From positions 204,590 to 268,589 of the forward strand of contig NZ_JADOVG010000004.1 of NCBI RefSeq assembly GCF_015752205.1: a DNA stretch of 64,000 nucleotides. Direction: 5' to 3'. Source of the DNA: Polaromonas sp. CG_9.7 (GTDB lineage: Bacteria; Pseudomonadota; Gammaproteobacteria; Burkholderiales; Burkholderiaceae_C). A model generated the notes under the pieces. The model saw only the letters and a program-made list of their open reading frames with translations, was not told the origin of the DNA and ran no database searches. The position numbers and the translations under genes were made by a program. This document shows positions 28,762 through 37,299 of this stretch, piece after piece; the first letter of the stretch is position 1, and every line of letters begins with the position of its first letter.

Positions 28762-28830
28762 GGAGCGCTCACGTGAAGGAGGGGTGAATCTTGTGCATCC
28801 CGAAAGTTAGTCCTTTTTGGAACGATCGGT

Positions 28831-28848
28831 ATATTCTTGCAAGCATAT
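28831..28848. promoter_or_regulatory. Candidate LysR operator between xdhA and the regulator gene
   Basis: ATATTCTTGCAAGCATAT is an 18-base dyad with one mismatched pair; it is AT-rich at the ends and contains T-N11-A, the usual LysR recognition pattern. It lies 20 bases before the regulator's ATG and 70 bases before xdhA, placed to control both directions. Confidence 0.55.
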
Positions 28849-28867
28849 TAACTATCTGTTTGCGAAT

Positions 28868-29908
28868 ATGGTTGAACGTCCGAATTTCGACAAGATCGAG
28901 CTCCACCTCATACGGGTCTTGCACACATTGATCTCCGAACGCAGCGTTTCCCGGGCCGCCATGCGCTTGCACAGCACGCAGCCCGCTGTCAGTGCCCAGC
29001 TTAAACGGCTGCGCGCACTGACGGGTGACCCGTTGCTGGTGCGGGCGGGCGGCGACATGCTGCCGACTGCGGCGGCGCTCGAACTTCTTGAGCCGGCCAG
29101 CCGGATTTTGAAAGACGCGGACCGGTTGTTCAGCCAGCATTCGCGGCAGCGCGGTTTTGACGCGCTCTCAAGCAGCACCACCTTTCGTGTCGCTGCGAGC
29201 GACTACCTGGACCCGCTGTTCCTGCCCGAACTGGTCGCGCACATCAAGAAGGCCGCGCCGCTGGTGCGGCTGGAACTGCTGCCGCTGTCCGGGGAATTTG
29301 ACTACCGGCGCAGTCTGGCGGCCGGCCAGGTCGATCTGGTGATCGGCAACTGGCTCAAGCCTCCGGACGAGTTGCACCTGGGGCCGCTGATGTCCGACGA
29401 GATCGTCTGCCTGGTGGCCGAAGACAACCCGGTCGTGCGCACCGCCAGCACGCGCGCCTGGACGGCAGAGCGCTATCTGGCCTGCGAACACGTCGCGCCG
29501 ATGCCGCTGCACGCCGGTGCGCAGGGCGCCGCGCCCGGTGTGATCGACGAGCATCTGGTGTCGCTTGGCCTGGCGCGCAACATCACCGTGCGCAGCGCGC
29601 ATTTCAGCCTGATCCCGCTGATGGTGGCGCAAAGCCTGCTGGTGCTGACCACCGGGCGGCTGTTCTGCTCGCGTTACGTTGACACCCTGCCGGTGCGCAT
29701 CGTGCGCTGCCCCGCGCCGTTTCCTACGCTGCAGTATTACCAGCTCTGGCACGACCTGACGCATGCATCGCCTTCGGGACGCTGGTTGCGCGAGCAGGTG
29801 CAGGGCGTGGCCCGCAACCTGGCCGGCCACGGCATGCTGCAACGCCGCCGGCCAGGCGCCTCGTCCGCCCCGCCCTTTGAAACAAACATCCATCCCCGAA
29901 CCAACTGA
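28868..29908 (+). CDS. LysR-family regulator of the purine catabolic cluster
   Basis: A 346-residue LysR protein. HTH: FDKIELHLIRVLHTLISERS, VSRAAMRLHSTQPAVSAQLK. The effector domain follows the usual layout (FRVAASDYLDPLFLPELVAH). ATG 28868 places the HTH near residue 18; an upstream frame adds residues overlapping the operator. It is divergent from xdhABC and 11 bases upstream of guanine deaminase, so it very likely controls both purine units. The effector (a purine or urate) is inference. Confidence 0.9.
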   Translation: MVERPNFDKIELHLIRVLHTLISERSVSRAAMRLHSTQPAVSAQLKRLRALTGDPLLVRAGGDMLPTAAALELLEPASRILKDADRLFSQHSRQRGFDALSSSTTFRVAASDYLDPLFLPELVAHIKKAAPLVRLELLPLSGEFDYRRSLAAGQVDLVIGNWLKPPDELHLGPLMSDEIVCLVAEDNPVVRTASTRAWTAERYLACEHVAPMPLHAGAQGAAPGVIDEHLVSLGLARNITVRSAHFSLIPLMVAQSLLVLTTGRLFCSRYVDTLPVRIVRCPAPFPTLQYYQLWHDLTHASPSGRWLREQVQGVARNLAGHGMLQRRRPGASSAPPFETNIHPRTN

Positions 29909-29919
29909 GCCCGCAACCC

Positions 29920-31239
29920 ATGAACACCACCTCACCCACCCGCGTCGCGCTGCGCGGTGACCTGCTTGACTTCACCGGCACGCCTGAATGGGGGGTAGTT
30001 GATTCCACTGCCGTGCGCTTTCGCGCCGACCACTGGCTGCTCATCGAGAATGGCCGCGTCAAGGGCGTGCAGGCCGGCGACCAACTGCCCGATGCAAGCT
30101 GGACGCAACATGACCACCGCGGCAAGCTGCTGCTGCCGGGCTTCATCGACACCCATGTGCACAGCCCGCAGATCGACATCATTGCCAGTTATGGCACCGA
30201 ATTGCTGGACTGGCTCAATACCTACACTTTTCCGGCCGAAATGCGTTTTGCCGACCCGGCCGAGTCGCAGGCCGGTGCGGCGCGCTTCCTTGATGCGCTG
30301 CTGGCCAGCGGCACGACCAGCGCCGTCGTGTTTCCGACCGTGCACAAGGTCAGCGTCGAGGCCTTGTTTGCTGGCGCGCGCGCCCGTGGCATGCGCCTGA
30401 TCACCGGCAAGGTGCTGATGGACCGCAACGCCCCCGCCGGCCTGTGCGACGACGTGACCAAGGCCGAAGCCGACTGCATCGACCTGATCGACCGCTGGCA
30501 CGGCAAAGAGCGCCTGGCGTACGCCGTGACGGTGCGCTTTGCGCCGACCAGCACGCCCGCGCAACTCACGATGGCAGGGCGCCTTTGCGCTGCGTATCCA
30601 ACCACCTACATGCAGACCCATGTGGCCGAGAACCGCGGCGAAGTGCGCTGGGTGCGCGAACTGTTTCCCGAGGCGCGCAGCTACCTCGACGTCTACACCC
30701 GCGCCGGCCTGATGCATTCGCGCAGCGTGCTCGCGCACGCCGTCTGGCTCGACGACAACGACCGCGCCGTAATGCGCGACACCGGCGCGCTCATCGCGCA
30801 CAGTCCCTCGTCCAACCTGTTCCTCGGCAGCGGTCTGTTCGACTGGCGCGCCGCATTGCAGGCGGGTGTGGCTGTCAGCATGGCGAGCGATGTGGGCGGT
30901 GGCACCAGCCTGTCGATGCAGCGCAACATGGCCGACGCCTACAAGATCCAGGCCCTGAACGGCCAGCGCCTCACCGCGTGGAAGGCGCTGCACGCGGCCA
31001 CGCTCGGTTCGGCACAGGCGCTGGGCCTGGCCGACGAAATCGGTTCGTTCGAAATTGGCTGCACTGCCGATGTTTGTGTCTGGGACTGGGCCAGCGGGCC
31101 GGTTGCGCAGCGCCGCGACGCCATGGCAACCGGCCTGCATGAGCGGGTGTTTGCCTGGATGACCTTGTCGGACGAGCGCAACCTGGTCTGCGCCTATGTG
31201 GCGGGCGTGAATCGTTACAACGGCAAAACCGGCGCCTGA
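29920..31239 (+). CDS. guaD: Guanine deaminase
   Basis: A 439-residue amidohydrolase that converts guanine to xanthine and ammonia. Metal-site motifs in order: FIDTHVHSPQ (HxH), MQTHVAEN (His), AHAVWL (His) and SMASDVGGGTSLSMQ (Asp). The deaminase-specific TYTFPAEMRFADP block is present. It lies directly after the LysR gene and before the purine permease, with the xanthine dehydrogenase genes divergent: substrate import, deamination and oxidation are thus encoded together. Confidence 0.95.
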   Translation: MNTTSPTRVALRGDLLDFTGTPEWGVVDSTAVRFRADHWLLIENGRVKGVQAGDQLPDASWTQHDHRGKLLLPGFIDTHVHSPQIDIIASYGTELLDWLNTYTFPAEMRFADPAESQAGAARFLDALLASGTTSAVVFPTVHKVSVEALFAGARARGMRLITGKVLMDRNAPAGLCDDVTKAEADCIDLIDRWHGKERLAYAVTVRFAPTSTPAQLTMAGRLCAAYPTTYMQTHVAENRGEVRWVRELFPEARSYLDVYTRAGLMHSRSVLAHAVWLDDNDRAVMRDTGALIAHSPSSNLFLGSGLFDWRAALQAGVAVSMASDVGGGTSLSMQRNMADAYKIQALNGQRLTAWKALHAATLGSAQALGLADEIGSFEIGCTADVCVWDWASGPVAQRRDAMATGLHERVFAWMTLSDERNLVCAYVAGVNRYNGKTGA

Positions 31240-31373
31240 TGCCGCAGGGCACGGCGTGATTCAGGAAACACCAGGGGGCAAGCACAACAAACACAATCCA
31301 AAAAAAGTGACTGCGGGCCGAAGCGCAAAGCGCCGGAGAAACCACAACCAAGAGCTATTCCTGGAGACAAAAA

Positions 31374-32675
31374 ATGCAATTGCTAGAGAAGCTTTTCAAG
31401 CTCAAAGCGCACGGCACCAATGTGCGCACGGAGATCGTCGCGGGCCTGACGACCTTCCTGACGATGGCCTACATCATCTTCGTCAACCCCTCGATCCTGT
31501 CGGCCGCCGGCATGCCGCCGGACGCCGTGTTTGTAGCGACCTGCCTGATTGCCGCCCTTGGCACCGCCATCATGGGGCTGTACGCCAACTACCCGATCGC
31601 GCTGGCGCCGGGCATGGGGCTGAATGCCTATTTCGCATTCGTCGTGGTTGGGGCGATGGGCTACACCTGGCAAACCGCACTGGGCGCGGTGTTCATCTCG
31701 GGTTGCCTGTTCCTGGCAATCACCTTGTTTGGCCTGCGCGAGCTGATTGTGCGCGGCATACCGCAGTCGCTGCGCACGGCGATCGTCGTGGGCATTGGCA
31801 TGTTCCTGGCCATCATCGCGCTGAAAAGCGCGGGCATTGTCGTTGCGTCGCCGGCCACGCTGGTGACCCTGGGCGATCTGCACAAACCGGCGGTGGCGAT
31901 GGCCGCGATTGGCTTCATCCTGATTGTCGTGCTTGACAAATACCGCGTGCCCGGGGCCATCCTGATCGGCATCGTGACCGTCACCGTGATGTCGTTCTTC
32001 TTTGGCGGCAACAAGTTCGCCGGCCTCTTCGCGGCCCCACCGTCGATCGCGCCCACCTTCTTGCAGCTTGACATCAGCGGCGCGCTCAAGGGCGGCATTC
32101 TGAACGTGGTGCTGGTGTTCTTTCTGGTCGAACTGTTTGACGCGACCGGCACCCTGATGGGTGTGGCCAAGCGCGCCGGGCTGCTGGTGCCGGGCAAGAT
32201 GGAGCGCTTCAACAAGGCGCTGCTGGCGGACAGCGCGGCGATCTTCGCCGGATCGCTCCTCGGCACTTCAAGCACCACGGCCTACGCCGAAAGTGCGGCC
32301 GGCGTGCAGGCGGGCGGGCGCACCGGCCTGACGGCGTTGACGGTGGCGGTCCTCTTCCTCGCCTGCCTGTTCATCTCGCCGCTCGCCGGCGTCGTGCCGG
32401 CATATGCCACGGCTCCGGCCTTGTTCTTCGTGGCCTGCCTGATGCTGCGCGAGTTGACCGAGTTGAACTGGGACGATTCGACAGAAGTCGTGCCGGGCGT
32501 CGTGACCGCGTTGATGATGCCTTTCACCTACAACATCGCCAACGGCCTGGCGTTCGGTTTTATCACTTACGCAGCCCTGAAGCTTTTCACCGGCAAGGCC
32601 AAAGAGGTGCACTGGATGACCTGGATCATCGCCGCGGTATTCCTGGCCAAGTTCATCTACATGGGCGGGGAATGA
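31374..32675 (+). CDS. Purine permease, AzgA (adenine/guanine/hypoxanthine) family
   Basis: A 433-residue inner-membrane proton symporter with 12-14 predicted membrane segments. Family motifs: EIVAGLTTFLTMAYIIFVNP at the N-terminus, NYPIALAPGMGLNAYFAF, and FVELFDATGT-like LVELFDATGTLMGVA in the middle; GTSSTTAYAESAAGVQAGGR is the second half-site. Such proteins (GhxP/GhxQ/AdeP of E. coli, AzgA of Aspergillus) take up guanine, hypoxanthine or adenine. Context with guaD and xdh favours guanine/hypoxanthine. A 134-base gap from guaD leaves room for its own promoter. Confidence 0.94.
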   Translation: MQLLEKLFKLKAHGTNVRTEIVAGLTTFLTMAYIIFVNPSILSAAGMPPDAVFVATCLIAALGTAIMGLYANYPIALAPGMGLNAYFAFVVVGAMGYTWQTALGAVFISGCLFLAITLFGLRELIVRGIPQSLRTAIVVGIGMFLAIIALKSAGIVVASPATLVTLGDLHKPAVAMAAIGFILIVVLDKYRVPGAILIGIVTVTVMSFFFGGNKFAGLFAAPPSIAPTFLQLDISGALKGGILNVVLVFFLVELFDATGTLMGVAKRAGLLVPGKMERFNKALLADSAAIFAGSLLGTSSTTAYAESAAGVQAGGRTGLTALTVAVLFLACLFISPLAGVVPAYATAPALFFVACLMLRELTELNWDDSTEVVPGVVTALMMPFTYNIANGLAFGFITYAALKLFTGKAKEVHWMTWIIAAVFLAKFIYMGGE

Positions 32676-32773
32676 GCGCAGGGGGTTTTTGCTTGAACCC
32701 ACCGGCAGCTGAATGCGTGAGGCCGGGTTGGCGGCGCTCTGGCAACCTGCCCGCACTGGCCTCGCGGGCGTGG

Positions 32774-32944
32774 TCAAACCGTTCCAGACCAGCCGCAATA
32801 GTCGCAGCGATAACGCTTGAAGGGCTTGAATAAGCTCATGAATCGATCGCGCAGCGTGCGTTTGACGCGGCAGGCCGGGTCACTGCATCGCGGACAGATG
32901 ATTTTCCCTTGGCCAAGCGCTGTGGGTATATCTGGAAATGACAT
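32774..32944 (-). CDS. Small zinc-ribbon protein of 56 residues
   Basis: A minus-strand frame from ATG 32944 to TGA 32774. It has two paired-Cys motifs, CPRC at 17-20 and CDYC at 47-50, separated by a very basic segment (CRVKRTLRDRFMSLFKPFKR) with another Cys at 25; it ends YCGWSGTV. The spacing fits a rubredoxin-like zinc knuckle that could bind nucleic acid or anchor at a membrane. Family unknown to me. It converges with the purine permease (98 bases between stops). Confidence 0.6.
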   Translation of the reverse strand: MSFPDIPTALGQGKIICPRCSDPACRVKRTLRDRFMSLFKPFKRYRCDYCGWSGTV

Positions 32945-33379
32945 TTGAATCGGTATTTTCTTTGACGCTTCTGAACTGGATCAAGCGTGACGGTAAAGTG
33001 TTTGCGAGGCAATACCCCACTTGGTCAGCCAGGGACGCAAAGGGCAATCGGTGGAAGGATTTGCATTGTCTGACTGAAAGTGCCTGCGTATGTCAATAAG
33101 CACTAACGATGAAACTGTAATTTTTATATTTATATGTGACTTATTGTTGTGTCGTTATCTTTTGCACCCCGTCAATCGGTGTCATCATGCCGGTGCCCAG
33201 CCTTGATGAATGAATGATGCCAAGGTAGCGATTTTCAAGTTAAAAAGGTATCCAGGCCAACACAGAGGGTCTGGAGCAGCTATGAAAAAAGTAGTAAAAA
33301 TGACTGTTGCATGTTCGCGTGTTCTCGCCGATGCAGCGCTGTGATCGTCATGCCAACGTTTTCCTCTGAGCGCTTGCCC
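32945..33379. other. Intergenic stretch without a recognised gene
   Basis: About 435 bases. The centre (33110-33165) is AT-rich and promoter-like (TTTTTATATTTATATGTGAC). GGGACGCAAAG at 33033-33042 resembles the core of c-di-GMP-I riboswitches, but the required flanking pairing is missing (see rejected items). GCTATGAAAAAAGTAG at 33279-33294 looks like a dispersed-repeat head without a matching tail. Confidence 0.4.
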
Positions 33380-34666
33380 ATGAACCTGCCCGCCTCGCCC
33401 CATCCACGCGCTGCGCCGCTCCAGCGCATGAAGTTAATAGCCGTGTCCTTGCTGCTGCTGGCCTTGTGCGGGCTGGTGCTGGCGCACGCCATGGGCGGAC
33501 AAGGCGGCTGGGGCTGGCTGCGGGCTTTTTGCGAGGCATCGGCCATAGGCGCAGTGGCCGACTGGTTTGCCGTGGTGGCGCTGTTTCGTCATCCGCTGGG
33601 CCTGAAGATTCCGCACACCGCCATCATTCCGAAAGCCAAGGACCGCATTGCCGACGGCCTGGCCGAATTCGTTCGCGACCATTTCCTGGACCCGGCGACG
33701 ATTCTGGCCAAAATCGCCGCACTCGATCCGGCGCGCCGCTTGGGCCAGTGGCTGGTTGACCCGGAACGCCTGCCGTTCTGGGTTCGGCAGGCGCAAGGCT
33801 GGGCGCGCGGCCTGCTGGAAACCTTTGACGACCAGCGCCTGCAAAAAGCCGCGCTGGAGCTGGTCGTGGCGCAGCTGCACCGCTGGAATGCCGCGCCCAC
33901 CGCCGGTGACGTACTGGGCCTGCTCACCCAGAACGGCCGCCACCACGAACTGCTCGAAGCCGGCCTGCACAAGCTGTCGGGGTATTTGTTGCAGGACGAG
34001 GTCAAGGCCAAGGTGGCGCAACTGATGCTCAAGCATGCCCGCAAGGAGTGGCCCAAGATCATCGGCACGCTCGAAATGGTGGCCAACGTGTCCGAGCTGG
34101 CCGACAACCTGGCCGACAAGCTCAGCGCTTCGATGCTGGACGAGCTGCGCGACGTGCTGGCCCAGCGCGATCACCCGGTGCGGTTGCAGTACGAAGCGTG
34201 GCTGACGGCCTTTGTCCAGCGGCTGCGCACCGACCCCGAACTGATTGCCTCGGTGCAGCAATTGAAGGAAAAAGCCATCACCGATCCGGCCGTGCAAGCG
34301 TATGCGGCGTCACTGTGGCGCGACATCAAGCAGTTGCTGCACGATGACCTGGGCCGTGACAATTCGACAGTTGCCAACTATGCAGAGCGCGGCCTGCGCG
34401 CCATCGGCCACCGGCTGGAAAGCGACACCCCCCTGCGCGATTCGGTCAACGAGCATCTGCTGGGCGCCGCCGAAAACCTGGCGACCGATTTGCGCGCCAC
34501 CGTCACCACGCACATCGCCCAGACGGTCAAAGCCTGGGACGACGAGCAGCTGGTGCGCCAGCTCGAACTCAACGTGGGCCGCGACCTGCAGTTCATCCGC
34601 ATCAACGGCACCGTGGTGGGCGGGTTGATCGGCCTGTTGCTGCATGCCGTGGTGGTGTTCGGATAG
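33380..34666 (+). CDS. DUF445 membrane-associated protein
   Basis: A 428-residue protein of the DUF445 (YjiN-like) family. It has an N-terminal membrane segment (MKLIAVSLLLLALCGLVLAH), the hallmark block AIGAVADWFAVVALFRHPLG just after it, then IPHTAIIPKAKDRIADGLAE, a long helical cytoplasmic or periplasmic region and a C-terminal membrane segment (GLIGLLLHAVVVFG). Function is not established; the family is linked to envelope integrity. ATG 33380 (MNLPASPHPRAAP) is chosen over an upstream in-frame start that has no better ribosome-binding site. Confidence 0.88.
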   Translation: MNLPASPHPRAAPLQRMKLIAVSLLLLALCGLVLAHAMGGQGGWGWLRAFCEASAIGAVADWFAVVALFRHPLGLKIPHTAIIPKAKDRIADGLAEFVRDHFLDPATILAKIAALDPARRLGQWLVDPERLPFWVRQAQGWARGLLETFDDQRLQKAALELVVAQLHRWNAAPTAGDVLGLLTQNGRHHELLEAGLHKLSGYLLQDEVKAKVAQLMLKHARKEWPKIIGTLEMVANVSELADNLADKLSASMLDELRDVLAQRDHPVRLQYEAWLTAFVQRLRTDPELIASVQQLKEKAITDPAVQAYAASLWRDIKQLLHDDLGRDNSTVANYAERGLRAIGHRLESDTPLRDSVNEHLLGAAENLATDLRATVTTHIAQTVKAWDDEQLVRQLELNVGRDLQFIRINGTVVGGLIGLLLHAVVVFG

Positions 34667-34735
34667 CGGCGGGCATTGACCCAGCCGCGTTTGCATGCGC
34701 ACGGAAGTCGAGCGCACTTGACAACGGCTTTTTTT

Positions 34736-34800
34736 GCTACGAAATAAATAGCTTCTTGCCCTTGTCCAGTATGCGCAAATGGCCGATTTGGCTTGAATTT
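34736..34800 (+). repeat. Dispersed repeat copy
   Basis: GCTACGAAATAAATAGC head, then TTCTTGCCCTTGTCCAGTAT and GCGCAAATGGCCGATTTGGC. One of the cleaner copies; it lies in the gap between the convergent DUF445 and ABC ATPase genes. Confidence 0.75.
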
Positions 34801-34805
34801 CGCTG

Positions 34806-35453
34806 TCAGGCGCGCAGCGCAATCACGCTGGCCAGCGTCACGTCTGCAGGCGCTTCGTAATCCGCCACCACCCAGGCCCGGTCGCTGTTCCGGCTGGCGT
34901 GTTGCAGCACCTGCAGCAAATAGTCGATGGAGGGACGGTCCAGCGCCATGAAGGGCTGGTCGAGCAGGGTCAGCGGCGCGCTGGCCGCCAGTGCAGCAGC
35001 GATCAGCACCTTGCGCCGGGTGCCGCTGGACATCATGTAAAGCGCCTTGTCCAGATGCGGCGCCAGGCTCAGCCCGACCAGGTGCGCCTGCAGCGCGGCC
35101 GCGTTCCAGCCAGCGTGGTGCGCCGGCATGCCGGCAAAAATCGCGCGGGCGGTCTGGGCATCGCGAGCGTCATCGCGCGGGTCCAGCCAGGCGACTTGCC
35201 GTCGGTAGGCAGCCGGGTCTTGCGCCAGGCGAACGCCGTGGAGTTGAAGCTGGCCTTGCACCGCGCTCCCTGGCAGGGCGCCGGCCAATAACTGGAGCAG
35301 GGTGGTTTTTCCGCTGCCTTCGTCGCCGCCGAGCCACGTCACCCCGGGCGGAATCACAAAAGACAGGCGGTCAAACAGCGGCGGCGTGGCTGCGGGCGAA
35401 TGGCTGAAGACCAGGCTTTGTGCTTCTAAAACGATCGCTTGCGGAGGCAGCAT
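34806..35453 (-). CDS. Orphan ABC-type ATPase with altered Walker B
   Basis: A 215-residue ABC ATPase-like protein, short as in CcmA. Walker A is GGDEGSGKT (residues 42-50). The signature is degenerate (MSSGTRRKVLIAAALAAS in place of LSGGQ), and Walker B reads LTLLDQPFMALD, with Gln where the catalytic Glu normally stands. This predicts weak or no ATP hydrolysis, or a regulatory role. No permease gene is adjacent. The ATG at 35453 is chosen; a GTG at 35525 would add 24 Pro/Gln-rich residues. Function unknown. Confidence 0.75.
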   Translation of the reverse strand: MLPPQAIVLEAQSLVFSHSPAATPPLFDRLSFVIPPGVTWLGGDEGSGKTTLLQLLAGALPGSAVQGQLQLHGVRLAQDPAAYRRQVAWLDPRDDARDAQTARAIFAGMPAHHAGWNAAALQAHLVGLSLAPHLDKALYMMSSGTRRKVLIAAALAASAPLTLLDQPFMALDRPSIDYLLQVLQHASRNSDRAWVVADYEAPADVTLASVIALRA

Positions 35454-35545
35454 GCGGGCCCTTTGAATGGTTGCCGGTGTTTGTAGTTCCGGAGGTGATG
35501 ACTGTTTTGGCTTGGGTTTTTGCACCGCTGCACTTCTTGCCTGCG

Positions 35546-35574
35546 AAAAAAAATCCGCACGCGGCGGACTTTTT
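35546..35574. terminator. Rho-independent terminator between the small membrane protein and ABC ATPase genes
   Basis: TCCGC-ACGCG-GCGGA forms a short GC stem flanked by eight A on the left and five T on the right. On the minus strand it gives a hairpin with a run of U after the small protein gene. Confidence 0.65.
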
Positions 35575-35602
35575 CAGAAGGCGTGGCAGCCGCAAGGCCA
35601 GA

Positions 35603-35764
35603 TCAAGCCATGAACACGGCGATGAAGGCCAGCAGGAAAATCAGCACGCCGCCGACGATGGGCAGCACGAAAGGAATCATCGGAACGATGGCTTCGACCG
35701 CGTCCATCTCTTGCGCGGGTGTCGGGCTGCTGTGGGCGGCGTTGGTGGTGTGTTCTGGGGTCAT
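35603..35764 (-). CDS. Small single-span membrane protein (53 residues)
   Basis: MTPEHTTNAAHSSPTPAQEM is a polar N-terminus; IVPMIPFVLPIVGGVLIFLL then AFIAVFMA is one long hydrophobic C-terminal helix. ATG 35764 is preceded by an AGGAGC ribosome-binding site. A terminator follows the stop, supporting an independent transcript. No family recognised. Confidence 0.65.
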   Translation of the reverse strand: MTPEHTTNAAHSSPTPAQEMDAVEAIVPMIPFVLPIVGGVLIFLLAFIAVFMA

Positions 35765-35887
35765 GGGGGCTCCTGGAATGCTTGGGGAAACTGTTGCAAG
35801 TTTACCTTCTTGGCATGCCCGGGGGTTTATTGCGGCCTTGTGCAATTGCGCTACGCTTGCGACATGCAGACGTCCGCACACCCTTTC

Positions 35888-36352
35888 ATGAATTATTCAA
35901 GCCGCCTTTTTGCGCTCACCGCCAGTGCCGCGCTGGTGCTGGGACTGGCCGGTTGTGCCAGCAGCGGCCCCAGCAGCGCTTCGGCCACGCCCGTGCTCTA
36001 CCCGAATGCCACGCTCAACCGCGTGGGTGAAGCGCAGGGCCGGATAGAAGTGAACGCCTGCCTGTCGCGCGCCCAGGCATCGGGTTTGAGTCCGTCGCAA
36101 AACAGCAACGAAGTGGGCCGCCGTGCCGGCGAAGGGGCCGCGGTGGCTGGTGTAGCGTCGGCCATCGGGGCACTGATCACCGGGCGGGGCGGCGAAGGCA
36201 TGCTGCGCGCCGGCGCGACGGGCGCTGCCGTGGGCGGCTCGGCCGGCGCGGTGTCGGGCGCATTCCACAACGACCGGCCCAATGGCGTTTACCGCAGTTT
36301 TGTGCAGCGCTGCCTGAGCGAAAAAGGCTTTGATGTCATTGGCTGGAACTGA
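35888..36352 (+). CDS. Glycine-zipper lipoprotein
   Basis: A 154-residue protein with a lipoprotein signal peptide: MNYSSRLFALTASAALVLGL followed by AGCASS, so Cys23 or thereabouts is the lipidated residue. The mature part has a glycine-rich repeat (AVAGVASAIGALITGRGGEG, AGATGAAVGGSAGAVSGAF) typical of SmpA-like/YmgG glycine-zipper envelope proteins, and conserved Cys at the two ends (VNACLSRAQ; VQRCLSEKGF). Outer-membrane location is inferred. An ATG at 35864 is an alternative start, but the signal peptide fits the later one. Confidence 0.82.
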   Translation: MNYSSRLFALTASAALVLGLAGCASSGPSSASATPVLYPNATLNRVGEAQGRIEVNACLSRAQASGLSPSQNSNEVGRRAGEGAAVAGVASAIGALITGRGGEGMLRAGATGAAVGGSAGAVSGAFHNDRPNGVYRSFVQRCLSEKGFDVIGWN

Positions 36353-36362
36353 CTTGCGCGCC

Positions 36363-36941
36363 ATGCCGCAGGTTGTTTCGGTTCAGGTGGGGTCGGCCCG
36401 CCGCATCAGGGTCGGCGAGCGCAGCATCTTGAGCGCCTACGGCAAGCAGCCGGTGGCGGGCGCCGTGCCGGTGCTGCCGCTCGGGTTGATGGGCGACGAG
36501 CAGGCGGATCTGTCGGTTCACGGCGGACTGGAAAAAGCCGTGTATGCCTATCCGTCGGAGCATTACGCTTTCTGGCAGGCGGCTCGGCGCGAAGCCGGCC
36601 TTGACGCCATCGACGACAGCCTGCCGCCTGGCAGCCTGGGCGAAAACCTGACGCTTGAAGGCTTGCTCGAAACCGGCGTCTGGGCCGGCGACGTGCTGAA
36701 GTTTCCCAACTGCGAACTGCGCGTGACGCTGCCGCGCGAGCCTTGCTACAAATTCAATGCGGCGATGGGCTTTGCGCGGGCTTCAAAACTGATGGCGCAA
36801 AGCGGCTTTTGCGGCTTTTACCTGGCGGTGCAAACGCCTGGAACGCTGCGAGCCGGCGATGCGTTCGACGTCATTGCAGGCCGGCGCAGTGTCGGCATTC
36901 CGGCGTTGTTTGCCGCCAAGCTGTCCAAGCATCTGCGCTGA
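36363..36941 (+). CDS. MOSC domain protein (YiiM-like)
   Basis: A 192-residue MOSC protein. It opens VVSVQVGSARRIRVGERSIL and has LGLMGDEQADLSVHGGLEKA, GSLGENLTLEGL and the conserved Cys in LPREPCYKFNAAMG, the site thought to carry sulfur from or near the molybdenum cofactor. In E. coli, YiiM helps detoxify N-hydroxylated bases. ATG 36363 avoids overlap with the lipoprotein gene; earlier starts at 36330 (TTG) and 36333 (ATG) overlap it by about 20 bases. Possible link to Moco use by the xanthine dehydrogenase in the same window is only thematic. Confidence 0.88.
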   Translation: MPQVVSVQVGSARRIRVGERSILSAYGKQPVAGAVPVLPLGLMGDEQADLSVHGGLEKAVYAYPSEHYAFWQAARREAGLDAIDDSLPPGSLGENLTLEGLLETGVWAGDVLKFPNCELRVTLPREPCYKFNAAMGFARASKLMAQSGFCGFYLAVQTPGTLRAGDAFDVIAGRRSVGIPALFAAKLSKHLR

Positions 36942-37005
36942 CCGCCGGTTGCGCGAAATCGACCCTGGCCTTTGGTCATGGCACGCAGGATAGACTACAG
37001 TTTTT

Positions 37006-37070
37006 GCTACTGAATAAATAGCTTAATACGCAAGCCAGTCGTGAGCAAGAGCCCTTTTTGATGCCAAAAT
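37006..37070 (+). repeat. Dispersed repeat copy
   Basis: GCTACTGAATAAATAGC head, then TTAATACGCAAGCCAGTCGT and GATGCCAAAATTGC. It lies in the 358-base gap between the MOSC gene and ilvA, which also holds a second palindromic repeat and no gene. Confidence 0.65.
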
Positions 37071-37138
37071 TGCAACGACTTGGGTCGATTTTCAGGTGAC
37101 GTGCAATGACAAGAGCCTGTACTGTTCCTTGCCGCTTC

Positions 37139-37214
37139 TGTCATCCCGGGCTTGACCCGGGATCCATCTCCACTCACGGCGGGTCCTGGATGTCGGATCA
37201 AGTCCGCAATGCCA
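37139..37214. repeat. Palindromic extragenic element of the TCATCCCGGGCTTGACCCGG type
   Basis: ATCCCGGG-CTTGA-CCCGGGAT is a perfect 8-base hairpin (37143-37163). The right part (TGGATGTCGGATCAAGTCCG) is an imperfect inverted copy of the left part, so the whole is a larger dyad. Similar TCATCCCGG...TTGA.CCGGGATCCA elements are widespread extragenic repeats in proteobacteria. Confidence 0.7.
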
Positions 37215-37299
37215 GAAAAAATGAAAAGCCCTCTAGGGACTGAGTTGTTACCTTGAATCAGGTTGACGGGGTAAAACGAAGGCGCAATGGCCCATCGGC

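Noticed and set aside
33001..33062. Possible c-di-GMP-I (GEMM) riboswitch because of GGGACGCAAAG preceded by AGGCAA and a small stem-loop
   Set aside because: The segment after GCAAAG is GGC, which cannot pair with the upstream GAGGC as the aptamer requires; the loop is not GNRA and no tetraloop receptor is seen. A 10-base match in 64 kb is plausible by chance. A covariance-model search would decide.
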